DNA from: JAIBAC01 sp046331095
GTDB lineage: Bacteria; Actinomycetota; Acidimicrobiia; UBA2766
DNA length: 64,000 nucleotides
Assembly: GCA_046331095.1 (NCBI GenBank)
Contig: JAXLRM010000004.1
Location: forward strand, 682,001-746,000
Direction of reading: 5' to 3'
In this document: one piece after another, positions 25,943 to 34,821 of the stretch
How positions within the stretch are numbered: position 1 is the stretch's first letter
Layout: every line of letters begins with the position of its first letter
The notes under the pieces: generated by a model
The model's database searches: none
What the model saw: the letters and a program-made list of their open reading frames with translations, nothing else
What the model was told of the DNA's origin: nothing
Program-made: the position numbers and the translations under genes

Positions 25943-26410
25943 TCAGCCAGCCAGGGCTTCGTCGACGAGGGCACGGACCAGTGCCGAGTCGACCTCGTCC
26001 TTGTGGGCCTTCATGATCGTTCCCATGACACGGCCGGCGTCCTTGGGCTCCGACGCCCCCGTCGACGCGATCGCGTCGACCACGAGCGCTCGGGTCGCCC
26101 CCTCGTCGAGGGTCGCGGGGAGCCACTCCGACAGGTAGCCGATCTCGAAGCGCAGCTTCTCGGCCGTAGCGGCCCCCCGCTCGCCCGCTTGCTCGTACGT
26201 GGGCAGCGCCTTCTGGAGCTTCTTGACGTAGCCGGCGATGACCTCGCGGCAGAGCGTGTCGGTGACCTCGCCACTCGCGCCCTCCGCGGTGGCCGCCTTC
26301 TGGATCTCCGTGCGCGCGTTGCGGATCGCGTCGAGGACCGGACGGTCCTTGGCGCGCATCGCGTCCTGGAGGCGGGCTGAGAGCTGCTGGTCGACGTTCA
26401 CGGGCGCCAC
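25943..26410 (-). CDS. GatB/YqeY domain protein
   Basis: 155-residue soluble helical protein of the YqeY family, related to the tail domain of GatB, which touches tRNA in the amidotransferase. The family core reads KLQKALPTYEQAGR-like, EKLRFEIGYLSEWLPATL, and ends KDAGRVMGTIMKAHKDEVD. The role of stand-alone YqeY is unresolved. Start is GTG at 26410 (MAPVNVDQQL); an internal GTG three codons later is possible. A 20-bp palindrome lies immediately upstream and overlaps the end of the thioesterase gene, with which it forms an operon. Confidence 0.88.
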   Translation of the reverse strand: MAPVNVDQQLSARLQDAMRAKDRPVLDAIRNARTEIQKAATAEGASGEVTDTLCREVIAGYVKKLQKALPTYEQAGERGAATAEKLRFEIGYLSEWLPATLDEGATRALVVDAIASTGASEPKDAGRVMGTIMKAHKDEVDSALVRALVDEALAG

Positions 26411-26430
26411 CCTAGTGGTGTGTCACTAGG
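26411..26430. promoter_or_regulatory. 20-bp palindrome between thioesterase and yqeY
   Basis: CCTAGTG and CACTAGG form a perfect 7-bp inverted repeat around GTGTGT. It spans the thioesterase stop (26426) and abuts the yqeY GTG (26410). It could be an operator, an intercistronic RNA hairpin limiting yqeY translation, or an attenuator; the sequence alone cannot tell. Confidence 0.4.
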
Positions 26431-26842
26431 TCGGGTCGCGCCTCCGGAGCAGCTGAGTTCCCGATGCCGACGCCACCAGCTCACCGTCGCCGTCGGTCAC
26501 GGTCGCCTCGCAGAAAGCGACCCTGCGCGCCATTCGCACGACCCTGCCCCGCAGGGCGAGTGTGTCCCCGCCCTTGGCGCCGCGCATCCACGAGATCTTC
26601 ATCTCCAGCGACGTGCATCCGTCGCCGCGCTCGAGGGCGGACAGCGTCGCGAACGTCATGAGCCCGTCGAGCACGACGCCGAATGTGCCGCCCTGCACGG
26701 GCCCGTTCGGGTTGCAGGCCAGCTCCGTCGGGATCCACGTCCCCGCGACCTCGCCCTCGGAGTACGACGTGAAGTCGACGCCCAGCGAAGCGAGCAAGGC
26801 CATGCCGCCGTCGCCGAGCCAGCGGTCCATGTTGCGAGCCAT
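26426..26842 (-). CDS. PaaI-type hotdog-fold thioesterase
   Basis: 138-residue hotdog protein. The PaaI core is seen in LACNPNGPVQGGTFGVVLDGLMTFA, where the Asn and the acidic residue on the following helix form the active site of acyl-CoA thioesterases, and in EMKISWMRGAKGGD. The ATG at 26842 follows GGGAGAGG. It lies 26 bp downstream of the 6-phosphogluconate dehydrogenase stop. The acyl substrate is not known. Confidence 0.85.
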   Translation of the reverse strand: MARNMDRWLGDGGMALLASLGVDFTSYSEGEVAGTWIPTELACNPNGPVQGGTFGVVLDGLMTFATLSALERGDGCTSLEMKISWMRGAKGGDTLALRGRVVRMARRVAFCEATVTDGDGELVASASGTQLLRRRDPT

Positions 26843-26868
26843 GTGCCTCTCCCGTTGCCCGTCCCGGC

Positions 26869-27885
26869 TCAGGCGCCGTGCTTCTCGTCGTGGCCACCGA
26901 ACTGCTTGCGCATCGCCGACAGCACCTTCGCCGCGAACTCGTCGTCGCCGCGGGACGAGAACCGTTCGAAGAGCGCCGCGGTCAGCACCGGCACCGGCAC
27001 CCCGACGTCGATCGCGGCCTCCGTGGTCCAGCGCCCTTCACCGGAGTCGCTCACGCGGCCGCCGAAGGACGAGAGCTCGGGGTCGGCACGCAGCGCGGCC
27101 GCGGTGAGGTCGAGCAGCCAGGACGCGATCACGCTCCCGCGCCTCCACACCTCGGCGACCGCGGCGGTGTCGATGTCGTAGCGGTAGTACTGCGGGTCGC
27201 GCAGGGGCGTCGTCTCGGCATCCGCGTCGCGTCCCTCCAGCCCGGCACCGGCGTTGGCGAGGACGTTGAGCCCCTCGGCGTAGGCGGCCATGAGCCCGTA
27301 CTCGATGCCGTTGTGGACCATCTTGACGAAGTGGCCGGCGCCGTTGGGTCCGCAGTGGAGATACCCGCACTCCGCGGTCGTCGGCGCGCCGCTCGCCCCG
27401 GGAGTACGGGCGGCCGCATCGGCGCCCGGCGCGAGCGTCCGGAAGATCGGGTCGAGGCGCGCCACGACGTCCGCCTCGCCGCCGATCATCAGGCAGTACC
27501 CCCGCTCGAGGCCCCACACCCCGCCGCTCGTGCCACAGTCCACGTAGTGGATGCCTTCGGGCGCGAGCGCGGCGGCACGGTCGACGTCGTCGCGGTAGAA
27601 GCTGTTGCCGCCGTCGACGATCACGTCTCCGGAGTCGAAGGCCGCGGCGACCTCGTCGACGGTTGCCCCGGTCACGGCGGCGGGGACCATCACCCACGCG
27701 GCACGCGGCGCGTCGAGCTTGGCCGCGAAGTCGGCCATGCTGGCCGCTCCCGTCGCTCCCTCGTCGACGAGTGCCGCGACGGCGTCTGCGGACACGTCGT
27801 AGACGACACAGTCGTGGCCGCCCTGCATGAGGCGCCGGACGATGTTGGCGCCCATGCGTCCCAGGCCGATCATGCCGAGCTGCAT
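26869..27885 (-). CDS. gnd: 6-phosphogluconate dehydrogenase (short, decarboxylating type)
   Basis: 338-residue dehydrogenase converting 6-phosphogluconate to ribulose-5-phosphate and CO2 in the pentose phosphate pathway. The nucleotide-binding GLGRMGAN is at the N-terminus; DGGNSFYRDD, CGTSGGVWGLERG and the catalytic Lys and Asn in FVKMVHNGIEYGLM follow. At about 338 residues it belongs to the short group (often NAD-dependent, YqeC/GndA-like) rather than the 470-residue NADP type. GGGAGGA sits 6 bases before the ATG at 27885. It leads a three-gene operon with the thioesterase and yqeY. Confidence 0.92.
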   Translation of the reverse strand: MQLGMIGLGRMGANIVRRLMQGGHDCVVYDVSADAVAALVDEGATGAASMADFAAKLDAPRAAWVMVPAAVTGATVDEVAAAFDSGDVIVDGGNSFYRDDVDRAAALAPEGIHYVDCGTSGGVWGLERGYCLMIGGEADVVARLDPIFRTLAPGADAAARTPGASGAPTTAECGYLHCGPNGAGHFVKMVHNGIEYGLMAAYAEGLNVLANAGAGLEGRDADAETTPLRDPQYYRYDIDTAAVAEVWRRGSVIASWLLDLTAAALRADPELSSFGGRVSDSGEGRWTTEAAIDVGVPVPVLTAALFERFSSRGDDEFAAKVLSAMRKQFGGHDEKHGA

Positions 27886-27950
27886 CGCGTCCTCCCGGGT
27901 TCGCGACCGGAGCCCTCGGCCCGGTCGAAGCGCGAACGCTACCGGACGCG

Positions 27951-28300
27951 TCAGACGCCGAGGCGCGCCGTGCGCAGGTCGGCGGCGAGGGGGTGGTCGG
28001 CGGGGGTGAGGTCGACGCGTGCCGCGCCGCGGCGTCCCGAGAGGCACAGGGTGAGCTCGCCCACCGGGCCGGCGAGGGTCACGTCCGCGTCGGCCGGTCC
28101 GGCCCTGCGGGCAATCACGCCGCCGAGGTCGAAGGCGACCGTGCGTCCCGCTCCGGTGTCGTTGATCGCGAGGACGCCGGGGTGCGTACGCGCGGAAGGC
28201 GACGCGGGCGTTGCCCATCGCCCAGGGCGGGATCTCGTCGGCAGCCGCGCCCAGAACGTGTCCGGCCGTGCCCGAGGCGGTACGCGTAGGGGATGCGGCG
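27951..28300 (-). pseudogene. C-terminal remnant of a mycothiol-dependent maleylpyruvate isomerase/TIGR03085-like protein
   Basis: Reading the minus strand, HVLGAAADEIPPWAMGNARV in one frame joins HPGVLAINDTGAGRTVAFDL and a tail ending ADHPLAADLRTARLGV in the next; the switch is near 28182-28185, where one missing base would restore a single frame. The tail resembles the C-terminal domain of the mycothiol-dependent maleylpyruvate isomerase superfamily (TIGR03083-3086 type). No N-terminal DinB-like domain or start is present; the ROK kinase gene begins 67 bp away on the other strand. It is best read as a decayed fragment; family assignment is moderate. Confidence 0.5.
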
Positions 28301-28366
28301 GCGGCGGGGGAGGTCAAAGGGGGGCCACGGCGGGGTAGCTTCGGCCTCCCGAGCCGGAGCGGCCAC

Positions 28367-29353
28367 ATGCGCGTCATCGGAGTCGACCTCGGCGGCACCA
28401 AGGTCCAGAGCGTCGTCGTGGACGGCGACGTGCTCGCCCACACGAGCACAGGCGGTGACGTCGACCCTGCAGCGCTCGTGCTCGCCGAGGACCGCCGGCC
28501 CACTCCGCGGGGCGAAGGTCGTGACGGCGTGCTCGACGCCGTGATCGCGTCGGTCGAAGTGCTCGGCCTGCGTGACGTTGCCGCGGTCGGCGTCGGGGTC
28601 CCCGGGCCTGTGGACTCGGTTCGGGGGCGGGTGCTGCGCGCCCCGAACCTGGCGGGCTTCGATGTGGCGGTCGACGTCGGCCCGCTCCTGCGCGAGCGCC
28701 TCGGTGTCGACGTGCTCGTCGACAACGACGTCAACGTCGCCGTCCTCGGCGAGCATCGCCTCGGGGCGGCCCGCAACTGCGACGACGTCCTCGGTGTGTG
28801 GTGCGGTACCGGCATCGGTGGCGGGCTCGTGCTCGGCGGGGAGCTCCGCCGCGGCCCACACGGCTACGCGGGCGAGCTCGGTCACATGGTCGTCAAGATC
28901 GACGGCCGCAAACCGCCCGAGGGCATAGAAGGCTCGCTGGAGGCTTATGCCGGCCGGGCGTCGATGGAGGGGCGCGCCCGCAAGCGCATCGCCGCGGGTC
29001 ACAAGAGCAAGCTCCTCGAGATCGCCGACGCCAAGGACAAGGACCACTTCACCTCGTCGGTCTTCCGCAAGGCCGTCAAGGAGGGCGACCGACTCGCAGT
29101 CGAGCTCATCGACGGCGCTGTCGAGGGGCTCGGGGCCGGGATCGCATCGGCGGTGAACCTGCTCGACCTCGAGCGGGTGGTTCTGGGCGGAGGAGTGGCA
29201 GACAGCTTCGGCGAGGACTTCGTCGACCGTGTGGGTCGCGAGATGCGGCGCTCCCTGATCGTCCCCGAGAGCGCACCCGCGGTCGTGGCGGCATCGCTCG
29301 GCGACTACGGCGGTGCACTCGGCTCCGCCGCGCTCGCGCTCGCGTCGCTGTGA
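28367..29353 (+). CDS. ROK family sugar kinase (glucokinase-like)
   Basis: 328 residues with the actin-like ATPase fold. The phosphate loop is GVDLGGTKVQSVVV at the start, the sugar-binding Asp is in VLVDNDVNVAVLGE, the second phosphate motif in GVWCGTGIGGGLVLGG and the catalytic-site His in GYAGELGHMVVK. The zinc motif C-x-C-G-x-x-G-C of most ROK proteins is absent; the stretch DGRKPPEGIEGSLEAYA occupies that position. That is true of one actinobacterial-type glucokinase group, so hexose phosphorylation is likely. The ATG at 28367 follows GGAGCGG. A strong hairpin follows its stop. Confidence 0.85.
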   Translation: MRVIGVDLGGTKVQSVVVDGDVLAHTSTGGDVDPAALVLAEDRRPTPRGEGRDGVLDAVIASVEVLGLRDVAAVGVGVPGPVDSVRGRVLRAPNLAGFDVAVDVGPLLRERLGVDVLVDNDVNVAVLGEHRLGAARNCDDVLGVWCGTGIGGGLVLGGELRRGPHGYAGELGHMVVKIDGRKPPEGIEGSLEAYAGRASMEGRARKRIAAGHKSKLLEIADAKDKDHFTSSVFRKAVKEGDRLAVELIDGAVEGLGAGIASAVNLLDLERVVLGGGVADSFGEDFVDRVGREMRRSLIVPESAPAVVAASLGDYGGALGSAALALASL

Positions 29354-29706
29354 CGTCACGGGACCGGATGACGGAGGTGGTCCGGTGGCCGAAGCCACCG
29401 GACCAGGCGCCGAAGGCGGACTGGGAGGACGCCCTCCGACAACCACTCCGTCCGGGTCCGCGTCGCGACTGGGAGGACACGAGCCGCGGTCCCTTACCCC
29501 GGTTGCGGCACGAGCCCCCGTATCCGGGGACTCCCGGGGTTCCTCACACGATACTTCCATCGGGGCCGCGACGTGAAGCGCTCTCGGCAATTCGGTCCTG
29601 CCGGGCGCCTTGGCCGGTTCGCCACCCTCACGAGTCGACCGCGTAGAGTGGTCTCCGTGCAGGGTTCTGTCACACTCGGTGCGGACGCGGTGGTGGGGGC
29701 GTCGAG
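29354..29706. other. 353-bp intergenic region between ROK kinase and first receptor kinase
   Basis: It holds the 12-bp stem at 29378-29405 (listed), two copies of CGACTGGGAGGAC-like sequence around 29418 and 29466, and a -10-like TAGAGT at 29644-29649 about 50 bp before the kinase gene start. I see no gene in it on either strand. Confidence 0.5.
29378..29405 (+). terminator. Strong hairpin after the ROK kinase gene
   Basis: TGGTCCGGTGGC (29378-29389) and GCCACCGGACCA (29394-29405) form a perfect 12-bp stem with a CGAA tetraloop, 25 bases after the stop at 29353. No U-tract follows, as is common in high-GC actinobacteria. Confidence 0.65.
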
Positions 29707-32700
29707 GTGAAACTGCCGGCCGCTCTCGGGCGCTACCGCCTCGAGGAAGTCCTCGGAAGCGGCACGTTCGCCACCGTCTACCGCGGGCGTGACGAGGCGC
29801 TCGACGTGACCGTCGCGGTCAAGGTCCTCGCCGACAACTGGAGCTTCGACCCCGAGACACGGGGCAGGTTCATCGGCGAGGCCCAACTCCTGCGCCGCGT
29901 CGACGGCACCCGCGTCGTCCGCGTGCACGACATCGGCCAGACCGAGGACGCGTGCCCGTACTTCGTGATGGACTTCGCGGAGCACGGCACCGTCGAGGAC
30001 CGTATCGGCGTGCTCGCCGCCGAGGGCCGCAAGCTGAGCGTGGAGGACGTCCTGCGCTTCGTGCGCCAGCTCGCGGAGGGCATCGCCGAGGTCCACCGCC
30101 TAGGGGTGGTGCATCGTGACCTCAAGCCTTCGAACCTGCTGTTGCGCAGCACTCGCCGGAAAGGCGACATCGCCGCGACCACGGCCGCGGACGACATCGG
30201 CACGGCGTTGATCCGTATCGACGAGCGCCTGGTGGTCGGCGACCTCGGCCTCGCACGCGACCTCGACGGTCCCACGCGCTTGACCGCTGCCGTGGGCACT
30301 CCCGGCTACATGGCACCCGAGCAAGCAGACCCGTCGAGCCCGATCGACGCCCGCGCCGACCTGTACGCGGCGACCGCGATACTCCACACGGTCGTGGCGG
30401 GGACTCCGCCCACGGAGCCTGCTGTCGCCACCGTCGACGACGCGGCGCTGCCGCCCGCGGTCGCGGAGCTCCTGCGCCGGGGGCTCGCACGGCGGCCCGA
30501 GGACCGCTTCGCCACGGTCGGGGAGTGGCTCTTCGCGGCCGAGAGCGCCCTCGACACCGCCGGCGCAGGTTGGCAGACACCCGCCGTGCGGGTGCCGTTC
30601 CTCGACGGGCTGTCGACGCTGACGCGCTCGACCCCGCCGCTGCGGCGCACGCCGGCAGTGCCTGCAACTTCGGTGGCGCCCCCGACGGCGGCACCGGTCG
30701 CGCGGCGCAAGCGTCCCGGCATGGCCGTCGTGGTGGGTGTGACGCTCGGCGTCGTGGCTGCCGTGGGTGCGCTCGTCCTCTTGGTGGCGAACCGCGGCGG
30801 TGGGAGTGTCGCCACGAGCGCGGCCCCACCGGGCGGGATCGCCGGTGTCGACTCCGGCGCCGGCACGCAGTCGCGTCTCATCGATCCGATCGACGTCACG
30901 ACTGGCACCGACGGCACCGCGTACATCGTGGAGACGAGCACGAACCGGGTGCGGCGCCTGACGGCCGACGGCACCCTGAGCACCATCGCCGGCACGGGTG
31001 CGATCGGTTTCTCCGGTGACGGCGGCCCCGCCACGCGGGCCACGTTCTCGTCGCCGATCGCGGCGGCGGCCGCGCCGGACGGATCGGTCGTCGTCGCCGA
31101 CAACGGCAACGGCAGGGTGCGCCGTATCGCGCCTGACGGCACCGTCTCCACCCTGGCGGGCAACGGCTCCAGCGGGAGTGCGACCCCCGGAGCCGACGCG
31201 CGCTCGGTCGGACTGCTGCCCACCGACGTCGAGGTCCTCCCCGACGGCAGGGTCCTCGTCGCCGAGTCCCACGAGCACCGGGTCTGGATCGTGGACGACA
31301 ACAAGCTGCGGCCGTTCGCCGGTTCGGGCGCCGAGGGAACTGGCGGTGACGGCGGTGCCGCCGTGGATGCCTCGTTCACCTCGCCGTCCGCGATCGCCGC
31401 CGCTGCCGACGGGAGTGTCTACGTGCTCGATGACGCCGCTGCGGTCGTCCGCCGCGTGGGCGCCGACGGCACGATCACGCGGGTTGCGGGCACCGGGACG
31501 GCGGGATCCGGCGGTGACGGTGGTCCCGCGATCGCGGCGCAACTCGACAGCCCCCAGGGCATCGTCGCCGGTCCCGACGGCGGCGTCTACATCGGCGACG
31601 TGCGCAACCGCAGGGTGCGCCGCGTAGGCACCGACGGAACGATCACGACCGTGGCGGGCACCGGCACCCGCGGGTTCTCCGGTGACGGCGGTCCCGCCGT
31701 CGCCGCCGACCTGTCGACGCCGTCGTCGGTGGCGGTCGGCCGCGACGGCGCCGTGCTCGTCGTCGACGGCTTCAACAACAGGGTCAGGCGAGTGGACGCC
31801 GCCGGGACGATCAGCACGGTCGCGGGCACCGGCCCGGCAGGACTATCCGGTGACGGCGGCCCCGCGACCGAGGCGCCCTTGCGCACACCCGAGGGAATCG
31901 CGTTCGACCCCCAGGGCAGGCTCGTCGTCGTCGAGGGCTACACCGGTGCCGTGCGCCGTGTCGAGGCCGACGGCACGATCGTGACCATCGGCGCGCCGAA
32001 CGACGCCGGGCTCGCAGGCCTCGCGATCGCGCCGAACGGCCTGATGTTCGCCACCTCCGGCCTCACCTCGCAGGTCTTCGCTTCCACGACCGACGGGCGA
32101 ACGGCGCCCGTCGCGGGAACCGGTACCGCGGGCTTCGGTGGCGACGGTGGCCCCGGGACTGCCGCCCAGCTCGACTACCCGATCGGGGTTGCCGTGGACA
32201 CAGCGTCCCTCCTGGTCGCCGACAGCTCCAACAACAGGATCCGGCGCATCGACCAGGGCGGTGTGATCACGACGGTCGCAGGGTCGGGGCTGCCCCAGAA
32301 CGACGGCGGACGTGACGTGGCCGTCGCGAACGCGAACCTGGCCCAGCCGTACGGCGTGGCGGTCGGTCCCGACGGATCGGTGTTCGTGACCGAGCTCGTG
32401 GGCAACCGCGTGCGCAGGATCAGACCCGACGGGATCGTCACGACGATCGCCGGCACCGGCCAGCAGGGTTACGGCGGTGACGGCGGCGCGGCGACGTCGG
32501 CGCGGCTCAACGCGCCCGCCGGCATCGCGGTCGCGGCCGACGGCACCGTGTTCGTGACCGAGCTCAAGGGGCACCGGGTGCGGCGCATCGCGACCGACGG
32601 GACGATCACGACCGTCGCCGGCACCGGTGAAGCCGGCTTCACGGGCGACGGCGGCCCGGGTGGTGACGCCGCATTGTCAGCTCCGGCGTTCTGCGTGATC

Positions 32701-32799
32701 GGCCCCGACGGGAACCTGTACGTTTCTGACTCCGGCAACGGCCGGGTGCGCCGCATTGCGAGCGACGGGACGATCACGACCGTCGCCGGCGCGTACTGA
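29707..32799 (+). CDS. Receptor Ser/Thr protein kinase with extracellular NHL-repeat propellers (PknD-like)
   Basis: 1,030 residues: cytoplasmic kinase domain (about 8-280) with LGSGTFATVYRGRD, catalytic Lys in VAVKVLADN, HRDLKPSN at 136-143 and DLG (not DFG) at 179-181; one transmembrane helix at about 339-361; then about eleven NHL-type repeats marked by VAGTG..G..GDGGPA and R-V-R-R-I (about 390-1030), enough for roughly two six-bladed propellers. The architecture is that of mycobacterial PknD, whose propeller is thought to bind an extracellular ligand. Start is GTG at 29707. A second, shorter kinase of the same design follows 33 bp downstream on the same strand. Confidence 0.93.
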   Translation: MKLPAALGRYRLEEVLGSGTFATVYRGRDEALDVTVAVKVLADNWSFDPETRGRFIGEAQLLRRVDGTRVVRVHDIGQTEDACPYFVMDFAEHGTVEDRIGVLAAEGRKLSVEDVLRFVRQLAEGIAEVHRLGVVHRDLKPSNLLLRSTRRKGDIAATTAADDIGTALIRIDERLVVGDLGLARDLDGPTRLTAAVGTPGYMAPEQADPSSPIDARADLYAATAILHTVVAGTPPTEPAVATVDDAALPPAVAELLRRGLARRPEDRFATVGEWLFAAESALDTAGAGWQTPAVRVPFLDGLSTLTRSTPPLRRTPAVPATSVAPPTAAPVARRKRPGMAVVVGVTLGVVAAVGALVLLVANRGGGSVATSAAPPGGIAGVDSGAGTQSRLIDPIDVTTGTDGTAYIVETSTNRVRRLTADGTLSTIAGTGAIGFSGDGGPATRATFSSPIAAAAAPDGSVVVADNGNGRVRRIAPDGTVSTLAGNGSSGSATPGADARSVGLLPTDVEVLPDGRVLVAESHEHRVWIVDDNKLRPFAGSGAEGTGGDGGAAVDASFTSPSAIAAAADGSVYVLDDAAAVVRRVGADGTITRVAGTGTAGSGGDGGPAIAAQLDSPQGIVAGPDGGVYIGDVRNRRVRRVGTDGTITTVAGTGTRGFSGDGGPAVAADLSTPSSVAVGRDGAVLVVDGFNNRVRRVDAAGTISTVAGTGPAGLSGDGGPATEAPLRTPEGIAFDPQGRLVVVEGYTGAVRRVEADGTIVTIGAPNDAGLAGLAIAPNGLMFATSGLTSQVFASTTDGRTAPVAGTGTAGFGGDGGPGTAAQLDYPIGVAVDTASLLVADSSNNRIRRIDQGGVITTVAGSGLPQNDGGRDVAVANANLAQPYGVAVGPDGSVFVTELVGNRVRRIRPDGIVTTIAGTGQQGYGGDGGAATSARLNAPAGIAVAADGTVFVTELKGHRVRRIATDGTITTVAGTGEAGFTGDGGPGGDAALSAPAFCVIGPDGNLYVSDSGNGRVRRIASDGTITTVAGAY

Positions 32800-32832
32800 A
32801 CCGCGACCGCCGACAGGAGGACACGAGCACGG

Positions 32833-34560
32833 GTGGCGATCCCGGACCGCATCGGCCGTTACCGGGTCGTCGGACTCCTGGGCACGGGCGCCTCGAGCGC
32901 GGTGTTCCGCGCGCACGATCCCGACCTCGACGTCGACGTCGCGGTCAAGGTGCTCGCTGACAACCTCTCGCAGCGTGAGGATCTGGTGCAGCGGTTCCTG
33001 CGCGAGGCGAGACTCTTGCGAGCGATCGAGGACAAGAGGGTCGTGGCCGTCCACGACGTCGGCGTGCTCGACAGCGGCCAGCCGTATCTCGTCATGGATC
33101 TCGTCGAGGGCGGTTCGCTGGCCGAGCGGGCCAGGGATCTGGACGCCGCCTCCGTGCGTCCGGGCGCCGCCGAGCTCGTTGCGGTCGGCGTCGAGCTCGC
33201 CGCCGCGGTCGAAGCCGTCGCGTCGCACGGCCTCGTCCACGGTGACCTCAAACCCGAGAACCTGTTCGTGGGTGGCGACGGCGACCACGCGGGCGTCCTC
33301 GTCGGCCCCCACGAGTACGTGGTGGTGGGTGACTTCGGGCTCGCAGCCGACACCGGCGCCACCACTGACGGCGCGGGTACGGCCGGGTACGCGGCGCCCG
33401 AACAGGAGAACGCCACCGAGCTCGACGTGCGGACGGACCTCTACGCGGCTGCGGCCGTGCTGTTCCGGCTCGCGACGGGGAAGCCGCCGGCGGGGCCGTG
33501 GCCGGCGGCAGGCACGGACCCCCACGTGCCCCTGCGTCCGTTCTTCGCGACAGCGCTGGCGGCGGACCCGACAGAGCGGCCCCCCGACGTCGAGTCCTGG
33601 CGTGGGGTGCTCGTCCACGCCGGAGCGCGCCACTTCCCGAGACGCGGGATGGTGCTGGCCGGCGCGGCGTTCATGGCGATCGCGGTCGCGCTGGCCCTGT
33701 GGCTGTGGCCGTCCGCACCACGCCTCGTCGCGCCGTCGGGCTTGGGGGCCGGCGCTGCAGGTGGGGTCCTGGTCGCCGACCCCGGCTCGCGCTCGGTCCT
33801 GTCGGTCTCCGCCGAAGGCGACGTGAAGACAGTGGCGGGTGATGCCGGTGACGTGGTCGCGGTCGCACCCACCGAGGAGGGGCCGCTCTACGTCGCCGAC
33901 CGTGACGGCGCCGAGGTGCTGCGCATCGACAGAGGCAAGGTGACGGTTGTGGCCGGCACCGGCGACAGCGGCAGCAGCGGTGACGGCGGCCCCGCCACCC
34001 AGGCACAACTGGACCGCCCCAGCGGGGTGGCCGTCGGCGACGACGACACCGTGTTCGTCTCCGACTCGGCCAACAACAAGATCCGCCGCGTCAACCCAGA
34101 CGGGACGATCGACACGGTCGCGGGCACGGGTCAACCGGGCTTCGCAGGCGACGGCGGGCAGGCGTCGGATGCCCAGCTCGACTCTCCCGCCGGTCTCGCG
34201 GTCACCGAGGACGGGGCCATCCTCGTCGCCGACGCCGGCAACAACAGGGTGCGGCGCATCTCCCGTGGTGGCACGATCACGACGGTGGCGGGGATCGGCT
34301 CGGCGGGGTTCGCTGGCGACGGTGGCCAGGCGGTCGACGCGCAGCTCTCCCGGCCCACGGCTGTCGCAGTGGCACCGGACCGCACCGTCCTCGTCGCCGA
34401 CACCGCCAACGGTCGCATCCGGCGTCTTCTCCGCGACGGCACGATCGCTTCGGTCGCCGCGGACCTCTCCGACCCCGAGGGGGTCGTCGCGGTGGACGAC
34501 GTCGTGTGGGCGTCCGACACCGGCGCCGGCCGCGTCCTGCCTGTCACGGGCACCGGTTAG
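32833..34560 (+). CDS. Receptor Ser/Thr protein kinase with extracellular NHL repeats, shorter paralogue
   Basis: 575 residues: kinase domain (about 8-265) with LGTGASSAVFRAHD, Lys in VAVKVLADN, HGDLKPEN at 136-143 and DFG at 167-169; transmembrane helix at about 273-292; about five NHL-type repeats to the end, one six-bladed propeller at most. The HRD arginine is replaced by Gly, so this is a non-RD kinase, not activated through the usual activation-loop phosphate. The extracellular repeats closely match those of its neighbour, which suggests tandem duplication with loss of one propeller. Start is GTG at 32833, with AGGAGG about 12 bases upstream, a wide gap. Its 3' end is followed by repeats of family C. 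Confidence 0.92.
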   Translation: MAIPDRIGRYRVVGLLGTGASSAVFRAHDPDLDVDVAVKVLADNLSQREDLVQRFLREARLLRAIEDKRVVAVHDVGVLDSGQPYLVMDLVEGGSLAERARDLDAASVRPGAAELVAVGVELAAAVEAVASHGLVHGDLKPENLFVGGDGDHAGVLVGPHEYVVVGDFGLAADTGATTDGAGTAGYAAPEQENATELDVRTDLYAAAAVLFRLATGKPPAGPWPAAGTDPHVPLRPFFATALAADPTERPPDVESWRGVLVHAGARHFPRRGMVLAGAAFMAIAVALALWLWPSAPRLVAPSGLGAGAAGGVLVADPGSRSVLSVSAEGDVKTVAGDAGDVVAVAPTEEGPLYVADRDGAEVLRIDRGKVTVVAGTGDSGSSGDGGPATQAQLDRPSGVAVGDDDTVFVSDSANNKIRRVNPDGTIDTVAGTGQPGFAGDGGQASDAQLDSPAGLAVTEDGAILVADAGNNRVRRISRGGTITTVAGIGSAGFAGDGGQAVDAQLSRPTAVAVAPDRTVLVADTANGRIRRLLRDGTIASVAADLSDPEGVVAVDDVVWASDTGAGRVLPVTGTG

Positions 34561-34572
34561 CGCTGGCCCAGC

Positions 34573-34618
34573 GCTAGCCCCGACCCCGACCCCGACCCCG
34601 ACTCCGACCCCGACCCCG
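34573..34618. repeat. Six-base tandem repeat (GACCCC)n
   Basis: About seven near-perfect GACCCC/GACTCC units follow the kinase stop by 13 bp. The tract directly precedes the family C hairpins and is non-coding. Confidence 0.8.
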
Positions 34619-34621
34619 CTT

Positions 34622-34806
34622 GACGTGGGGACGTGCGGTGGGTTGTGGACCCGTTTTGCGTCCCCACGTCGGTGTGGGTTGGGGACGTGGGGACGTGAGG
34701 TGGGTTGTGGACCCGTTTTGCGTCCCCACGTCGGTGGGGGTTGGGGACGTGGGGACGTGAGGTGGGTTGTGGACCCGCTTTGCGTCCCCACGTCGGTGGG
34801 GGTTGG
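34622..34806. repeat. Tandem hairpin repeat, family C (three units of about 62 bp)
   Basis: Each unit has 12-bp arms GACGTGGGGACG and CGTCCCCACGTC (first at 34622-34633 and 34659-34670) with an inner GGGT/ACCC stem, and the three units differ at only a few bases. They lie between convergent genes, the second kinase (stop 34560) and the sigma factor (stop 34822), and would be symmetric terminators. Confidence 0.85.
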
Positions 34807-34821
34807 GGGGTCCGGCGGTGT

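Noticed and set aside
28115..29590. Long minus-strand frame opposite the ROK kinase
   Set aside because: It is the antisense of a recognisable ROK gene and has the composition of a GC-rich shadow.
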